Source: Mytilisepta virgata (taxonomy: Eukaryota > Mollusca > Bivalvia > Mytilida > Mytilidae). Taken from it: 64,000 nt of DNA. The notes beneath the pieces are model-generated. The model was not told where the DNA came from and searched no databases. It worked only from the letters and a program-made list of their open reading frames with translations. Both the position numbers and the translations under genes were made by a program. Numbering within the stretch: position 1 is the first letter of the stretch; each line of letters starts with the position of its first letter. Of this stretch, positions 21,462 through 31,800 are shown one piece after another. The stretch is from contig CM051514.1 of the NCBI GenBank assembly GCA_028015205.1, positions 44,842,150 through 44,906,149 of the forward strand, read 5' to 3'.

Positions 21462-23609
21462 CTAAATGGTCGCTTTATTGGTGATAATTTTGGTAATATG
21501 ACTTGTTATAAATCTAATGGATGTAGTGTTGTTGATTATGCTTTGACCAGTGTGGATCTCTTTGAAAATGTAATCTTTTTTCAAACATTAAATCCAAATT
21601 ATTTGTCTGATCATTCTCAAATAGTAGTACATTTAAAATGTCAAATAAACAAAAACTTTTTAAAAAAGAGTGGCAATTTACACACAATAGACTTTTTATA
21701 TAAATGGGAAAATGTCTCTAAAGAAAAGTTATATACTGCTTTAGAAGATAAAGCCATCATAGATAATATCATTAATTATGAAAATTCTTTATTTGATAAT
21801 GATAGTTTTGGTATAGATAAGGCAGAATCTGATTTAAATTGTATTTTCAAAGATCTGTCCATAAGATCTTGTAAAATGATATCAATAAAGAAGAAGAAGA
21901 AGAAGATAAAGAAAAAGCCCTGGAATGATAAAGAGTTATCAGACACTAGAAAGACATTATTTTATTTAGGCAGCCTCTTAAGTAGAGATCCATATAATCA
22001 AGATTTAAGGACAAGATCCCTAAAGTGTTCAAAAGAATGTAAAAAAATGATTAAAAGAAAAACACAGAAATATAGAAAAGAAATATTTAATAAACTTATT
22101 ACATTAAGAGACACTGATCCTAAGCAATACTGGAAACTTTTAAAGTCTCTTAAATATGAAGATTCTAATAAAACTATAGAACTTCAAGCTGGTTTTGATG
22201 ATTTAATAAACCATTTTAAAACACAAGGGGACGCCCTTGAGTTTGATAAGAACTTTAAAGAAAAAGTTGAATCTGAGTCAAACAGATATCCTTTATTTAA
22301 TGAAGTTACAGATAGGCCATTTAACTTAACTGAATTGAATAGATGTATTAAAAAGTTAAACACAGGAAAAAGTGCTGGACCTGATAAAATTTCTAATGAA
22401 ATTATTAAATATAGTAGTATTGTTACTAGTAAATCTATTATTAAACTTTTTAATTTAATTTTGGACTCTGGCAAATATCCAACTAGTTGGAGAAAGTCTT
22501 TTATAATACTTATACATAAATCAGGGGATAAAAATAATATTAATAATTACAGGGGTATTTCCCTACAAAACTGCATGGCAAAACTGTTTAGTGCAGTAAT
22601 TAATGCTAGACTAGTTGATTTTTATGAAGATAAATTTGCAAACCAACAATTTGGTTTTAGAGTCAATCATAGGACCACTGATAGTATATTTATATTAAAA
22701 TCTTTAATAACCAAGTATTTAACAAAAAAGAAGACTAAAATATTTTCTTGTTTTGTTGATTTAAGACGTGCCTTTGATACAGTGTGGCATGATGGACTCC
22801 TGTATAAATTGAGGGAAAACAATGTTGGCATTAAACTTTTTAGCATTATTAAAGATATGTATAAATCGTGTGAGTCTTCAATTAAAATTGAAAACACTTT
22901 TTCAGACTATTTTCAAATCAAAAGAGGTGTAAAGCAAGGTGATAGCTTGAGTCCCACATTGTTTAATTGTTTCATTAATGACTTGCATTCAGAATTTGAT
23001 AACCATTGTGATCCTGTATGTTTAGATAAGACATATCTTAGTACATTAAGCTTTGCAGATGATCTGGTAATTTTATCAGAAACAGCCTCAGGACTACAGC
23101 AAGCACTTAATAAGTTGGAATTGTATTGTCATAAATGGCAATTAACAGTCAATACAAGTAAAACTAAAATTATTGTTTTCCAAAAGAACTCAAAGGCAAG
23201 TTTTATCTCTAATAATTTTTGTTATAAAAATAATATATTAAATGAAGTGAAGGAATTTAACTTCTTAGGCACTATTATTTGTCATACAGGAAAATTTAAG
23301 TCATCTCAGGAACTTTCTAAAAAGGGATTAAAAGCACTATTCTCTATTAAAAAGTATATGTCTAACTTCAAACATACACCAGTAGAACTGTCATGTAAAT
23401 TATTTGACAATTTAATCAGACCTATAATTTTATATAACAGTGAGATCTGGTATATGGATGATTATTTCTCAATGTATAAAGCACTTCAAAGATCTAATGT
23501 AAGTGGAAAAAATGTTGATATACTATCATTTTCTGATAAGCCTGCTTTTGAAAAAGTACACAATAAATTTTGTAAAAGTGTTTTGGGTGTAAGAAAAAAC
23601 AGCATGTAA
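21462..23609 (+). CDS. LINE ORF2: endonuclease C-terminus and reverse transcriptase
   Basis: The frame is open from the truncated 5' side; the first ATG is 21498 (703 aa to the stop). In order (numbering from that ATG): the endonuclease end GCSVVDYAL and YLSDHSQIVV (the SDH motif, about residues 8-42), a Lys-rich linker, RT block NTGKSAGPDKISNEI, YRGISLQNCMAKLF, FVDLRRAFDTVWHDGL (first catalytic Asp), GVKQGDSLSPTLFN, and LSFADDLVILSE (the FADD catalytic pair). It copies element RNA onto nicked target DNA. A 1-nt insertion near 23604 (KNSM-stop where KNSCNIAAKSELG should run on) breaks the ORF. Otherwise it is intact, suggesting fairly recent decay. The clade (CR1/L2/jockey group or other) is not decided. 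Confidence 0.9.
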   Translation, partial: LNGRFIGDNFGNMTCYKSNGCSVVDYALTSVDLFENVIFFQTLNPNYLSDHSQIVVHLKCQINKNFLKKSGNLHTIDFLYKWENVSKEKLYTALEDKAIIDNIINYENSLFDNDSFGIDKAESDLNCIFKDLSIRSCKMISIKKKKKKIKKKPWNDKELSDTRKTLFYLGSLLSRDPYNQDLRTRSLKCSKECKKMIKRKTQKYRKEIFNKLITLRDTDPKQYWKLLKSLKYEDSNKTIELQAGFDDLINHFKTQGDALEFDKNFKEKVESESNRYPLFNEVTDRPFNLTELNRCIKKLNTGKSAGPDKISNEIIKYSSIVTSKSIIKLFNLILDSGKYPTSWRKSFIILIHKSGDKNNINNYRGISLQNCMAKLFSAVINARLVDFYEDKFANQQFGFRVNHRTTDSIFILKSLITKYLTKKKTKIFSCFVDLRRAFDTVWHDGLLYKLRENNVGIKLFSIIKDMYKSCESSIKIENTFSDYFQIKRGVKQGDSLSPTLFNCFINDLHSEFDNHCDPVCLDKTYLSTLSFADDLVILSETASGLQQALNKLELYCHKWQLTVNTSKTKIIVFQKNSKASFISNNFCYKNNILNEVKEFNFLGTIICHTGKFKSSQELSKKGLKALFSIKKYMSNFKHTPVELSCKLFDNLIRPIILYNSEIWYMDDYFSMYKALQRSNVSGKNVDILSFSDKPAFEKVHNKFCKSVLGVRKNSM

Positions 23610-24339
23610 TATTGCTGCAAAATCTGAACTTGGTAGATTACCACTAGAATCTTTTATTAAAACACAAGTTATTTGCTACTTTTCTAGACTAAACTGTATA
23701 GATATAAACCCTCTTGTAAAAGAAGCACTCTATTTAAATAAAAATCTCCATACAGATGGTGTGTATACTTGGTATAGCTTTGCTAGATCTGTTATGACGG
23801 AATTCGAAATAGATTATGAAAATTTTGAGAATGACAATAAAAGTTTTAAGGAAATTAATAAGTTACACATAAAAAAAGAAAACAAAAAAACTATTCAAGA
23901 GAAATATGATGAACTTATAATAAATAAAATATCTAGCTTTGATGCTTCCTCGAAATTATACCTTTACAGCAAGTTAAAGTCTGATGTTAATGTTTCAGAC
24001 TACTTAAATCTTCAAAACTTTAATAGTAGAAAAATACTTACCAAACTACGTATTAGTGACCATAATCTAGAGATTGAACTTGGTAGATACAAGAATATAC
24101 CAAGAGAACAAAGACTTTGTAAATCATGCAAAATAATTGATGATGAAGCGCATTTCTTCTTTCATTGTAAAATTAATAATAATATAAGAAGAACATTTAT
24201 TGACTTAATACAAACAAAATATGCTAATTTTAACCAGCTTGACGCCATTGATAAATTAATTTTTGTACTTAACCCAAATATGGATGTTTTGCCCACGGTT
24301 GTTGATTTTGTAAAGCAATCATTTGAGTTGCGACAATGA
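23605..24339 (+). CDS. LINE ORF2 C-terminal part after frameshift
   Basis: This continues the same protein one frame over (NIAAKSELGRLPLESF...). It contains a SSKLYLYSKLKSD block, TKLRISDHNLEIELGRY, and the Cys-x2-Cys...His-x4-Cys knuckle CKSCKIIDDEAHFFFHC near the end. That knuckle is common at the C-terminus of such RTs and probably aids RNA or target binding. It ends naturally at 24337-24339. Confidence 0.85.
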   Translation, partial: CNIAAKSELGRLPLESFIKTQVICYFSRLNCIDINPLVKEALYLNKNLHTDGVYTWYSFARSVMTEFEIDYENFENDNKSFKEINKLHIKKENKKTIQEKYDELIINKISSFDASSKLYLYSKLKSDVNVSDYLNLQNFNSRKILTKLRISDHNLEIELGRYKNIPREQRLCKSCKIIDDEAHFFFHCKINNNIRRTFIDLIQTKYANFNQLDAIDKLIFVLNPNMDVLPTVVDFVKQSFELRQ

Positions 24340-24688
24340 GATCCACATTGGTCAAATTCATACATATTTGTAAATACTTTAATATCTTTGGTTGTATCCA
24401 TTTGTATGTAGTTACATGTTCATTGTTTTTGTATGTTTGTGTTTGCTTAACCTCTTGAGGTTTTTATTATGCAATAAAGTTGTTTATATATCACATTAAT
24501 ATTGTGTCGTTTGAAACGACCTGATTTACACATATGACCGAAAGAGTTGACAAAAAATCGGTTCATGTATAAAGTATGATTGCATTACTATCCACTATAC
24601 AATTAAACAGATTAAATTACTTCATGTGATAAAGAATGAACTTGTGGTAATACATGTATATTGTACAATTGCATATTAAAATGAAATA

Positions 24689-24842
24689 ATTATCAATTAT
24701 GGACTTTTGACGAGGTCAATACGTTATATACATGTTGCATGCACCCGTTCAGATTATATTGACCGAGGACGAAGTTAATATAATCTGAACAGGTCCATAT
24801 GTAGCGTATTGACTTCGTAAAAAGTCCATAATTGATAAATAT
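24689..24842. repeat. Foldback hairpin with GACCGAGGACG tip
   Basis: Arms TATCAATTATGGACTTTT (24690) and AAAAGTCCATAATTGATA (to about 24838), plus inner mirrored blocks GTTCAGATTATATTGAC and TTAATATAATCTGAAC, close on a tip holding GACCGAGGACGAAG. Confidence 0.8.
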
Positions 24843-24844
24843 AC

Positions 24845-26265
24845 TTCAATGATATGCACTGAACTACCATCGCATGTCAAAATCAGATTATGCATTTAAA
24901 TAACAGCTCACTTTAAATCAATTAACCCTATATTAACATCCATCTTGTAGATTGAAGTTGACTCAAAAGTTCATACACTAAGTAACACATAATTTTTCAC
25001 ACAAATGAAAAAAAATATTCACATGGGTCATAATGAATCATTCAGACGCAGGAAAAACCAAAAACAAGCAAGAAAATTAAGGATATTAAGTAGATCTTAT
25101 TAAAAATGCAGAGTTGATATGAAGAAAAAATAGATACACAATTATTTATATAATATTATGTGCACACATAATAATAATAAGTAATAAATTAATGATAAAA
25201 ACAATTATAATGATAATAAAATAATAATGATGATAACCGAAAAGAATGTTAGAAGGAGGGGGGGGGGGGGGGGGGGGGGGTAGAGCGAGGTACTTGAAAA
25301 ATATTTTAGGCGATTTTATGCTAAAAAGTCATAGGAATTGTCAGAAAAGTGGTTTTTTTAGGGGGTGGCGCACCTCCGTCTGAATACACGCCTGGACCTT
25401 AAATTTCTATATACATTATATCCCCGGATTATATCATGCTAGAATGATTTAGCTTATTTCAGTAGCAAAAATAATTCACAAAAAGTTTCAATTGAACATC
25501 CGATAAATTATTCAGTGAAAAATTATAAGTAACAATTAACAATTTTATCAAAGAGCTAATACATGTAATATGAGAGATGACATATAAATTATCTAAAAAT
25601 AGTTACAAAAATTTCCACAATCTAAATTTACATTACCACGAATAACAGAGTTAGTGATTATGGCGTAGGTTTAGTCATTCTAAAGGTATGTACAAATATA
25701 TCTTAATTATATATATAAATATATCTATACTGTCGCATATATTCAATATCTGAAGATTGTCTATGATTCACAGATTTTCTTGAATGTAACTTATAAAGTC
25801 GTTTTATACATTTTTTAATGATGTCACGTTTATCTTTTCCACGAGTCTCCAGCATGACACAAGGGTAATACAATATATCATGTATATCTTGTTTATCTAT
25901 TTACGATCCGTTGTAATCATTTGTAAAACAGTGACCTGTAGTTTCTGGGGGACGCCAACTCCTCAAGTCCCAGACAAGTGATTAACAGACAAAACCGAGA
26001 AGTTGTTTACGTATAACTCCTTTACGGAAGCTTTTGCTAGCACATCTTTAGAAACAGTTGAGTGAAGCTTCCCATAACTAAGCACTTCACGGCCCAGCTG
26101 GTTATTCATTTCTTGATTTTGTTTTCCTTGAAAATTACATGGAAAAGAACTGTGCTTCATCAAAGTTTTGAAATAACTTTAATTTCTTTCACATATACAA
26201 TGTAAATCAGTAATCTTGGTTTTATAAAAGACTGACCAAAGTTTAGACCAGCTACCGCTCCTCTT
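24845..26265. other. Intergenic AT-rich DNA with a long G run
   Basis: An uninterrupted run of about 25 G lies near 25256-25280, a strong quadruplex candidate on the plus strand. Apart from AAT-rich stretches at 25160-25240, no gene or exon was recognised. Confidence 0.6.
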
Positions 26266-26736
26266 CAGACAAATTGGTTTATATTATTTATAGAATAGAG
26301 AACGGAAACGGGGAATGTGTGAAAGAGACAACAAACCGAACAAAGAGCATAACACAGCTCAAGGCTACCAATGGGTCTTCAACCCAGCGAGAAAATCCCG
26401 CACCCGGAGCCGGGAGTCAGCTGGCCCCTAAACAATAATGTATACTAGTTCAGCAAAATGGACGGCACACTAAAACTCCGAAACATAAAAATGTACGAAA
26501 ATTCAAAAAACACACAAGACTAACAAAGGCTAAAGGTTCCTGACTTGGGACAAGCCCAAAAATGCGACAGGGTTAACATGTTTTGTGAGATCTCAACCCT
26601 CCCCTATACCTCTAGCCAATGTGGAATAAACAAACACACGGCGATACACACAGTAAAACTCAGTTCAAAAGTTGTCCGAGTCCGATGTTTAAAAAGGTAG
26701 CAGAAGAAACTAACCAAAATGACAATGATCAATATA

Positions 26737-28290
26737 TACTGAACCGCAAAAGAAACGTCGCTTTTTCAAAATGTTAGCAAAATTCAAAATAAATATTAAT
26801 TAATGATTTTTATATAATCAGTATTACGATTACATCACCAGGTAAGATTAAATTACCTGTGAATTAAATTTTCGGTTGAATAATTTTCAGTTGATATCGT
26901 AGAGCGACCGTACCTAAAACCGCTCGTGGGACACACTTGGCGGTAATTTTTCTTAAATCTTAAATGTTCGTGAGATTCATGCTCCTTTATGATTATTACT
27001 TGCCCCGTATCTTCTAAGAGTAAATTAAAGAGTGTTAGTATCAGTGTTGACACAGAAGCTATGCCACGTCTGACACCACAACAGAGAGAACAGGCCATTG
27101 GTCGATTGGATGCTGGGCAATCTGCCAGAGTTATTGCCAACGACTTCAACTGTGCTGTTCGAACAATTGAACGTCTACGGACACGGTACAATGCAACAAA
27201 CAGCACAAATGACCGTCCACGGAGTGGTAGACCCCAAGTAACTACCCCTAGACAGAATAGAGGCATTGTTCGTCACCATTTGATGAATCGGTTCACCCCA
27301 GCTGCCGAAACTGCCAGAAACACTGTTGGAACACATGGACGACCCATAAGTGATGATACGGTTCGTCGGCGATTAGCTGCTAGAAACATGAGATGTCGCC
27401 GTCCAGCAAGAGGACCTATTCTTACTCCTCGATACCGTCAAGCTCGTCTTCAGTGGGCCACTCAGCGACAGAATTGGCGAAATCGACAATGGCGTAACAT
27501 CATCTTCTCTGACGAAAGCCGTTACTGCATTTCAACAGCCGATGGCAGAACCAGAGTGTGGAGAAGACGCAGGGAACGTTACGAAGACAGCTGCATTCTG
27601 GAAACAGACGCGTGGGGAGGACCTAGCATCATGGTATGGGGTGGAATCGGCCTTAACGTTAAACTTGGTCTAGTCATCTTTCAGAACCTTGGCCCAGGCA
27701 GAGGAAATGGCGTAACAGCTGCCCGTTACATCGACCAAGTCTTGACACCCCATGTTCAGCCCCATTTCGCACGTCATCAAAACAAGACTTTCCAACAGGA
27801 CAATGCACGTGCGCATACCGCAAGAGCCACAAGAGACTTCCTACAGCAGAATAACATTAATGTTATGGATTGGCCGGCTTTGAGTCCAGATTTAAACCCT
27901 ATTGAACATTTATGGGACGAAGTTCAAAGACGGTTGAATAATGAGCAGCCAAGTCCGACAACTGCAGCTGAACTTTCACAAGCGTTTCAGAGAGTATGGG
28001 CACGTATTCCGATGGCGTTTATTAATCGGCTCATCAACTCCATGTACCGAAGATGTGCCGCAGTAATTGGTGCCGGTGGAGGACATACACGTTATTAACG
28101 GACGTGGGAGCACAGCATTGAAAACATGTGACGTTGCAACAATTGTGACGTTTTTGTGAACATTGTAACCAAAAGACTGTAAATCATTCATTAAATTTTG
28201 TAAAAATTAATTTAAAATATATAAATGTCACTTTGAAATAAATGTATGTGAACATGTCATTTTGTGCGACGTTTCTTTTGCGGTTCAGTG
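26737..28290 (+). mobile_element. Tc1-type transposon, copy 1 (intact transposase), 1554 bp
   Basis: Terminal inverted repeats YACTGAACCGCAAAAGAAAC (continuing GTCGC) lie just inside TA on both sides (26735-26736 and 28291-28292), the Tc1/mariner target signature. One full-length transposase ORF lies within. It is inserted inside the dispersed repeat at 26275-28340. Confidence 0.95.
27061..28098 (+). CDS. Tc1-family DD34E transposase, intact (345 aa)
   Basis: The start is the ATG at 27061 (MPRLTPQQREQAIGRL); an upstream in-frame ATG at 26989 is possible but lies in sequence that differs from the second copy. N-terminal paired-like HTH modules cover about residues 1-110 (ANDFNCAVRTIERLRTRY, then GRPISDDTVRRRLAARN), with a GRPQ linker between. 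Catalytic residues: Asp in IIFSDESRY, Asp in TFQQDNARAHTA, and Glu in SPDLNPIEHLWDE, with 34 residues between the last two. It cuts and pastes the element at TA sites. No stops or frameshifts are seen, so it could be active. Base composition is clearly more GC-rich than the surroundings, as expected of a recent arrival. Confidence 0.95.
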   Translation: MPRLTPQQREQAIGRLDAGQSARVIANDFNCAVRTIERLRTRYNATNSTNDRPRSGRPQVTTPRQNRGIVRHHLMNRFTPAAETARNTVGTHGRPISDDTVRRRLAARNMRCRRPARGPILTPRYRQARLQWATQRQNWRNRQWRNIIFSDESRYCISTADGRTRVWRRRRERYEDSCILETDAWGGPSIMVWGGIGLNVKLGLVIFQNLGPGRGNGVTAARYIDQVLTPHVQPHFARHQNKTFQQDNARAHTARATRDFLQQNNINVMDWPALSPDLNPIEHLWDEVQRRLNNEQPSPTTAAELSQAFQRVWARIPMAFINRLINSMYRRCAAVIGAGGGHTRY

Positions 28291-28542
28291 TATATTAACA
28301 AAGGACTACTAGCAGTTACTGACATGCCAGCTGAAGATGAAAATATATACCTACATATATTTATAAATATATACCTCAGTATGATCATTACATCAGAAAA
28401 ATGCTATTTTCCTTGTTCTATATTGACGAGTCAATGGTTTTAGGACTATTCACCGCTGACGAATAATTGCGATGTTAAAGACGTATTCTATCCGGAGTCC
28501 AGGTTCTAGAGGGGGAAATTAATAAAGATAATTTCAAAATGT

Positions 28543-30670
28543 AACTAGAGGCTCTCAAGAGCCTGTATCGCTCACCTGGATTTAACTTTTCACCTTGAGC
28601 AGACCTAAAAATTTAAGTGTTGCAGTCAATTTGGCTGGGTTTTCTATAGGATTCTATGTTAAACTAATTTCAGCTGTGGCAGTCATCTTGGTTGACAGTC
28701 CAGTTTCTAAAAGAGAACCATCTAAGGACCATTTCTGCTAAGTCTTGTTCCAACTGGCTAAGCTGTTTCAGACTAGAAGATTTTTAAATGAATTTTGCTA
28801 TAGGGTCCAATATTTAACAAAGGTCGGTGTGGCAGCAATCTTGGTTGACAATCCGGGTGATCGGACATATTTCTGAAAGAGGACCTCCTAAGGACCAATG
28901 CTGCCAAGTCTGGCTCCAATATGTCAAGTGGTTTCAGACAAGAAGATTTTTCAATGAATTGTTCTATAGGGCCCTATGTTAAACTAAGTTCGGGTGTGGC
29001 GGCCATCTTGGTTGACAGTCTAGGTCATCGCACAAAATTCTGAAAGAGGACCATCTAAGGACCATTGCTACCAAGTCAAATTCTAATTGGCTTAGTGGTT
29101 TCAGACGAGAAGATTTTTGAGTGAATTTCCAATAGGGTCCTATGTTAAACTAAGTTCTGCTGTGGCGGCCATCTTGGTTCACAGTCCACGAAATCGGACA
29201 CATTCTGAAAGAGGACCTCCTAAGGACCAATGCTGCCAAGTCTGGCTCCAATATGTCAAGTGGTTTCAGACAAGAAGATTTTTCAATGAATTTTTCCATA
29301 GGGCCCTATGTTAAAATAAGTTCGGGTGTGGTGGCCATCTTGGTTGACAGTCTGGGTCATCGCACAAAATTCTGAAAGAGGACCATCTAAGGACCATTGC
29401 TACCAAGTCTAATTCTAATTGGCTTAGTTGTTTCAAACGAGAAGATTTTTGAGTGATTTTCCCATAGGGTCCTATGTTAAACTAAGTTCTGCTGTGGTGG
29501 CCATCTTGGTTCATAGTCCACGAAATCACATTTCTGAAAAAAAGACCTCCTAAGGACCAATGCTGCCAAGTCTGGCTCCAATATGTCAAGTGGTTTCAGA
29601 CAAGAAGATTTTTTAATGAATTTTCCTATAGGGCCCTATGTTAAACTAAGTTCGGTTGTGGCGGGAATCTTGGTTGACAGTCCGGGTCATCGGACACACC
29701 TCTGTAAGAGGATCATCTAAGGACCATTGCTGCCAAGTCTGGTTCCAACTGGTCAAGTGGTTTAAGACAAGAAGGTTTTTCAATGAATTTTCCCATAGGG
29801 TCCTATGTTAAACTAAGTTCGGCTGTCTTGGTTAACAGTCCGGGTCATTGGACATATTTCTAAAAGAGAACCTCCTAAGAACTATTACTGCCAACTTTGG
29901 TTGCAACTGGACTTGTAGTTTCATATAAGAAGATTTTTGAAAATCACCCCCTTTTTTTCTATTTTTAGTAACAGCAGCCATCTCGGTTGGAAGTCGGGGA
30001 TGCCAGACATAATTTTGGAAGGGGGCCACCCAAGGACCATTCCACCAAAGTTTGGTCTCATTTGGCCCAGTGGTTTGAGAGGAAAAGATCTTTAAAGGAA
30101 AATTTACACTGAATGCCGTCTTTAAAGGGCAAAAACTCCTATAAGGGGTCAATCAACGATTTTGGTCATGTTGACTTATTTGTAGATCTTACTTTGTTGA
30201 ACATTTTTGCTGTTTACAATTTGTCTTCATCTATAATAATATTCAAGATAATAACCTAAAACTGCAAAATTTATTTAAAATTAACAATTCAGGGGCAATA
30301 ACCCAACAAAGGGTTGACCGATTCGTCTGAAAATTTCATGACAGGTAGATCTTGACCTGATGAACATTTTTAGCCCATATCAGTTTTGCTCTAATTGCTT
30401 TAGTTTTTGAGATATCAGACAAAAACTGCAGTTTACCCCTATGTTCTATTTTTAGCCATGTCGGCCATGTTGGTTGGCAGGCGAGGTCATCGGACACATT
30501 TTTTATACTAGATACCCTAATGATGTTTGTGGCCAAGTTTGGTAAAATTTGGCCCAGTAGTTTCAGAGGAGAAGATTTTTGTAAAAGTTAACGGACGACG
30601 ACGGACAACGGACGACGGACGCCAAGTGATGAGAAAAGCTCACTTGGCCCTTTGGGTCAGGTGAGCTAAC
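28543..30670 (+). repeat. Tandem-repeat element, copy 2, with terminal hairpin
   Basis: It starts AACTAGAGGCTCT with CTCTCAAGAG, then about six ~200-290 bp units sharing GGTCCTATGTTAAACTAAGT, GGCCATCTTGGTTGACAGTC and GGTTTCAGACAAGAAGATTT. A different 3' module (30100-30560) follows, then AACGGACGACGGACGCCAAG, and the hairpin GCTCACTTGGCCC-TTT-GGGTCAGGTGAGC ends in CTAA. The hairpin plus CTAA recalls a Helitron 3' end, but a 5' TC and an A/T target are not seen. I recall this as very abundant in mussels. No coding function. Confidence 0.75.
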
Positions 30671-30869
30671 AAGGTCCAAGAGTCACTCGAAAGTAAAAAA
30701 AAAAAAAAAACAACCAAGCTCCAAATAACTTGCATACTAGAACTTTCTATGTACATATTTAATATATTTAATATCTTGGAGCGAAATATCTTGACAATAA
30801 AAAAATATTTTTACCATGTTTTCAAAGAAGCAGGCATACAATGTATGTTCTGACTGTTAAAATTATATG

Positions 30870-31800
30870 TAATTCTTTATTCAATTCAATTTAAATCTTT
30901 ATTTTCATATACATGAACATCTTTATTGTCATATAAATCACCCTTTATGGTGGGGTCCATGTTGTTCATATGTTTTTAGTTTTTAAATGTAGTGTTTGTA
31001 TTTTTTTTTTTTTTTTGGTCTTGGTTTTTTGCGGAGTTTGTCAGTTTATTTACGATTTTCCCCTCCTTCGAATACCCCTTTGATATTTCTTGACTTTTAC
31101 TTATATGATTCGTGACAAAAATGATAAACATAATGATAAAAAAAAAACATTTATACATTGTAATTATATTAATCAAACTAATAACTATAGTTAAAAATTC
31201 AATTATGAGTCCCCACCCTTAGTACTAACAACAGTAGTATAAAGAACCTATGCTTTCTAGGCTGTTTTTGTGTTGATGGGCAGAGAATATATCTCATGGT
31301 TTCATTATCATTAAGGTTTAATATATTAAAATAAGCCTGGACTAATTTTTCAATAAAAGCTGGTCTAATGGTAGAGTTTTTCCTGCAATACAAAAGAAAA
31401 TGTTTTTCATCCTCAATTGTATTGCAGGACTGACAAAACGGTTTTCCTTGGGAATTTTAGGTGTTTCCCTTTTTCAATTTATAAATTATGATCACTTAAT
31501 CTTAATTTGGTGATATTAGGTCTATTTTCAAATACTGATATTAGAATTTAAATTTCTTTCTATTTTATTACTTTGTTTTGGTGTTTTATATGAAAGAAGT
31601 TTACTGCTATTATCTATTTTCTCGAATTTCTGTTTATATAATTCTCATAATGATTAAGGAGTTTTACCGTTATTTCAGTTTTAAGTCTTTCTATTTGGGT
31701 TATATTTTTACATTCCTCATTATGCTTAAAATCTACTTGTGCTTTCTTTGCAGTATTGTTCACTATGTGTAAAATCCTGATGGACCTTTATTTTCCACAC
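30870..31800 (-). mobile_element. LINE relic (3' end), same family as 21440-24490
   Basis: Minus-strand frames read a SSKLLSYKTPK block, NITKLRLSDHNL, CQSCNTIEDEKHFLLYC and the RPAFIEKL stretch. These align in order with SSKLYLYSKLK, ILTKLRISDHNL and CKSCKIIDDEAHFFFHC of the plus-strand LINE. Frameshifts and stops are frequent. The 3' end near 30880-30930 carries repeated AATAAAG words. Confidence 0.75.

Larger units (their letters stand above)
21440..24490 (+). mobile_element. 5'-truncated non-LTR retrotransposon (LINE)
   Basis: It begins within the apurinic endonuclease domain (ILNGRFIGDNFGNMTC near 21455) and runs through RT to a C-terminal zinc motif. It ends in a ~150 bp 3' tail with AATAAAG near 24473. 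Most of the endonuclease is missing, as usual for 5'-truncated LINE insertions. A relic of the same family lies at 30870-31800 on the other strand. Confidence 0.9.
26275..28340 (+). repeat. Dispersed repeat (mussel-type) split by Tc1 copy 1
   Basis: The left part (about 26275-26736) has CCAATGGGTCTTCAACCCAG, AAATCCCGCACCCGGAGCC and GTGAGATCTCAACCCTCCCC. The right part resumes at 28293 with ACAAAGGACTACTAGCAG and CTGACATGCCAGCT. I recall this sequence type as a high-copy repeat of mytilids (memory, not a search). The Tc1 element interrupts it at a TA. Confidence 0.6.

Noticed and set aside
22184..22897. Minus-strand ORFs inside the LINE
   Set aside because: Antisense shadows of the RT frame.
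26853..27266. 137 aa minus-strand ORF (and its counterpart at 38683-39084)
   Set aside because: Antisense shadow of the Tc1 transposase; it appears in both copies only because the element does.
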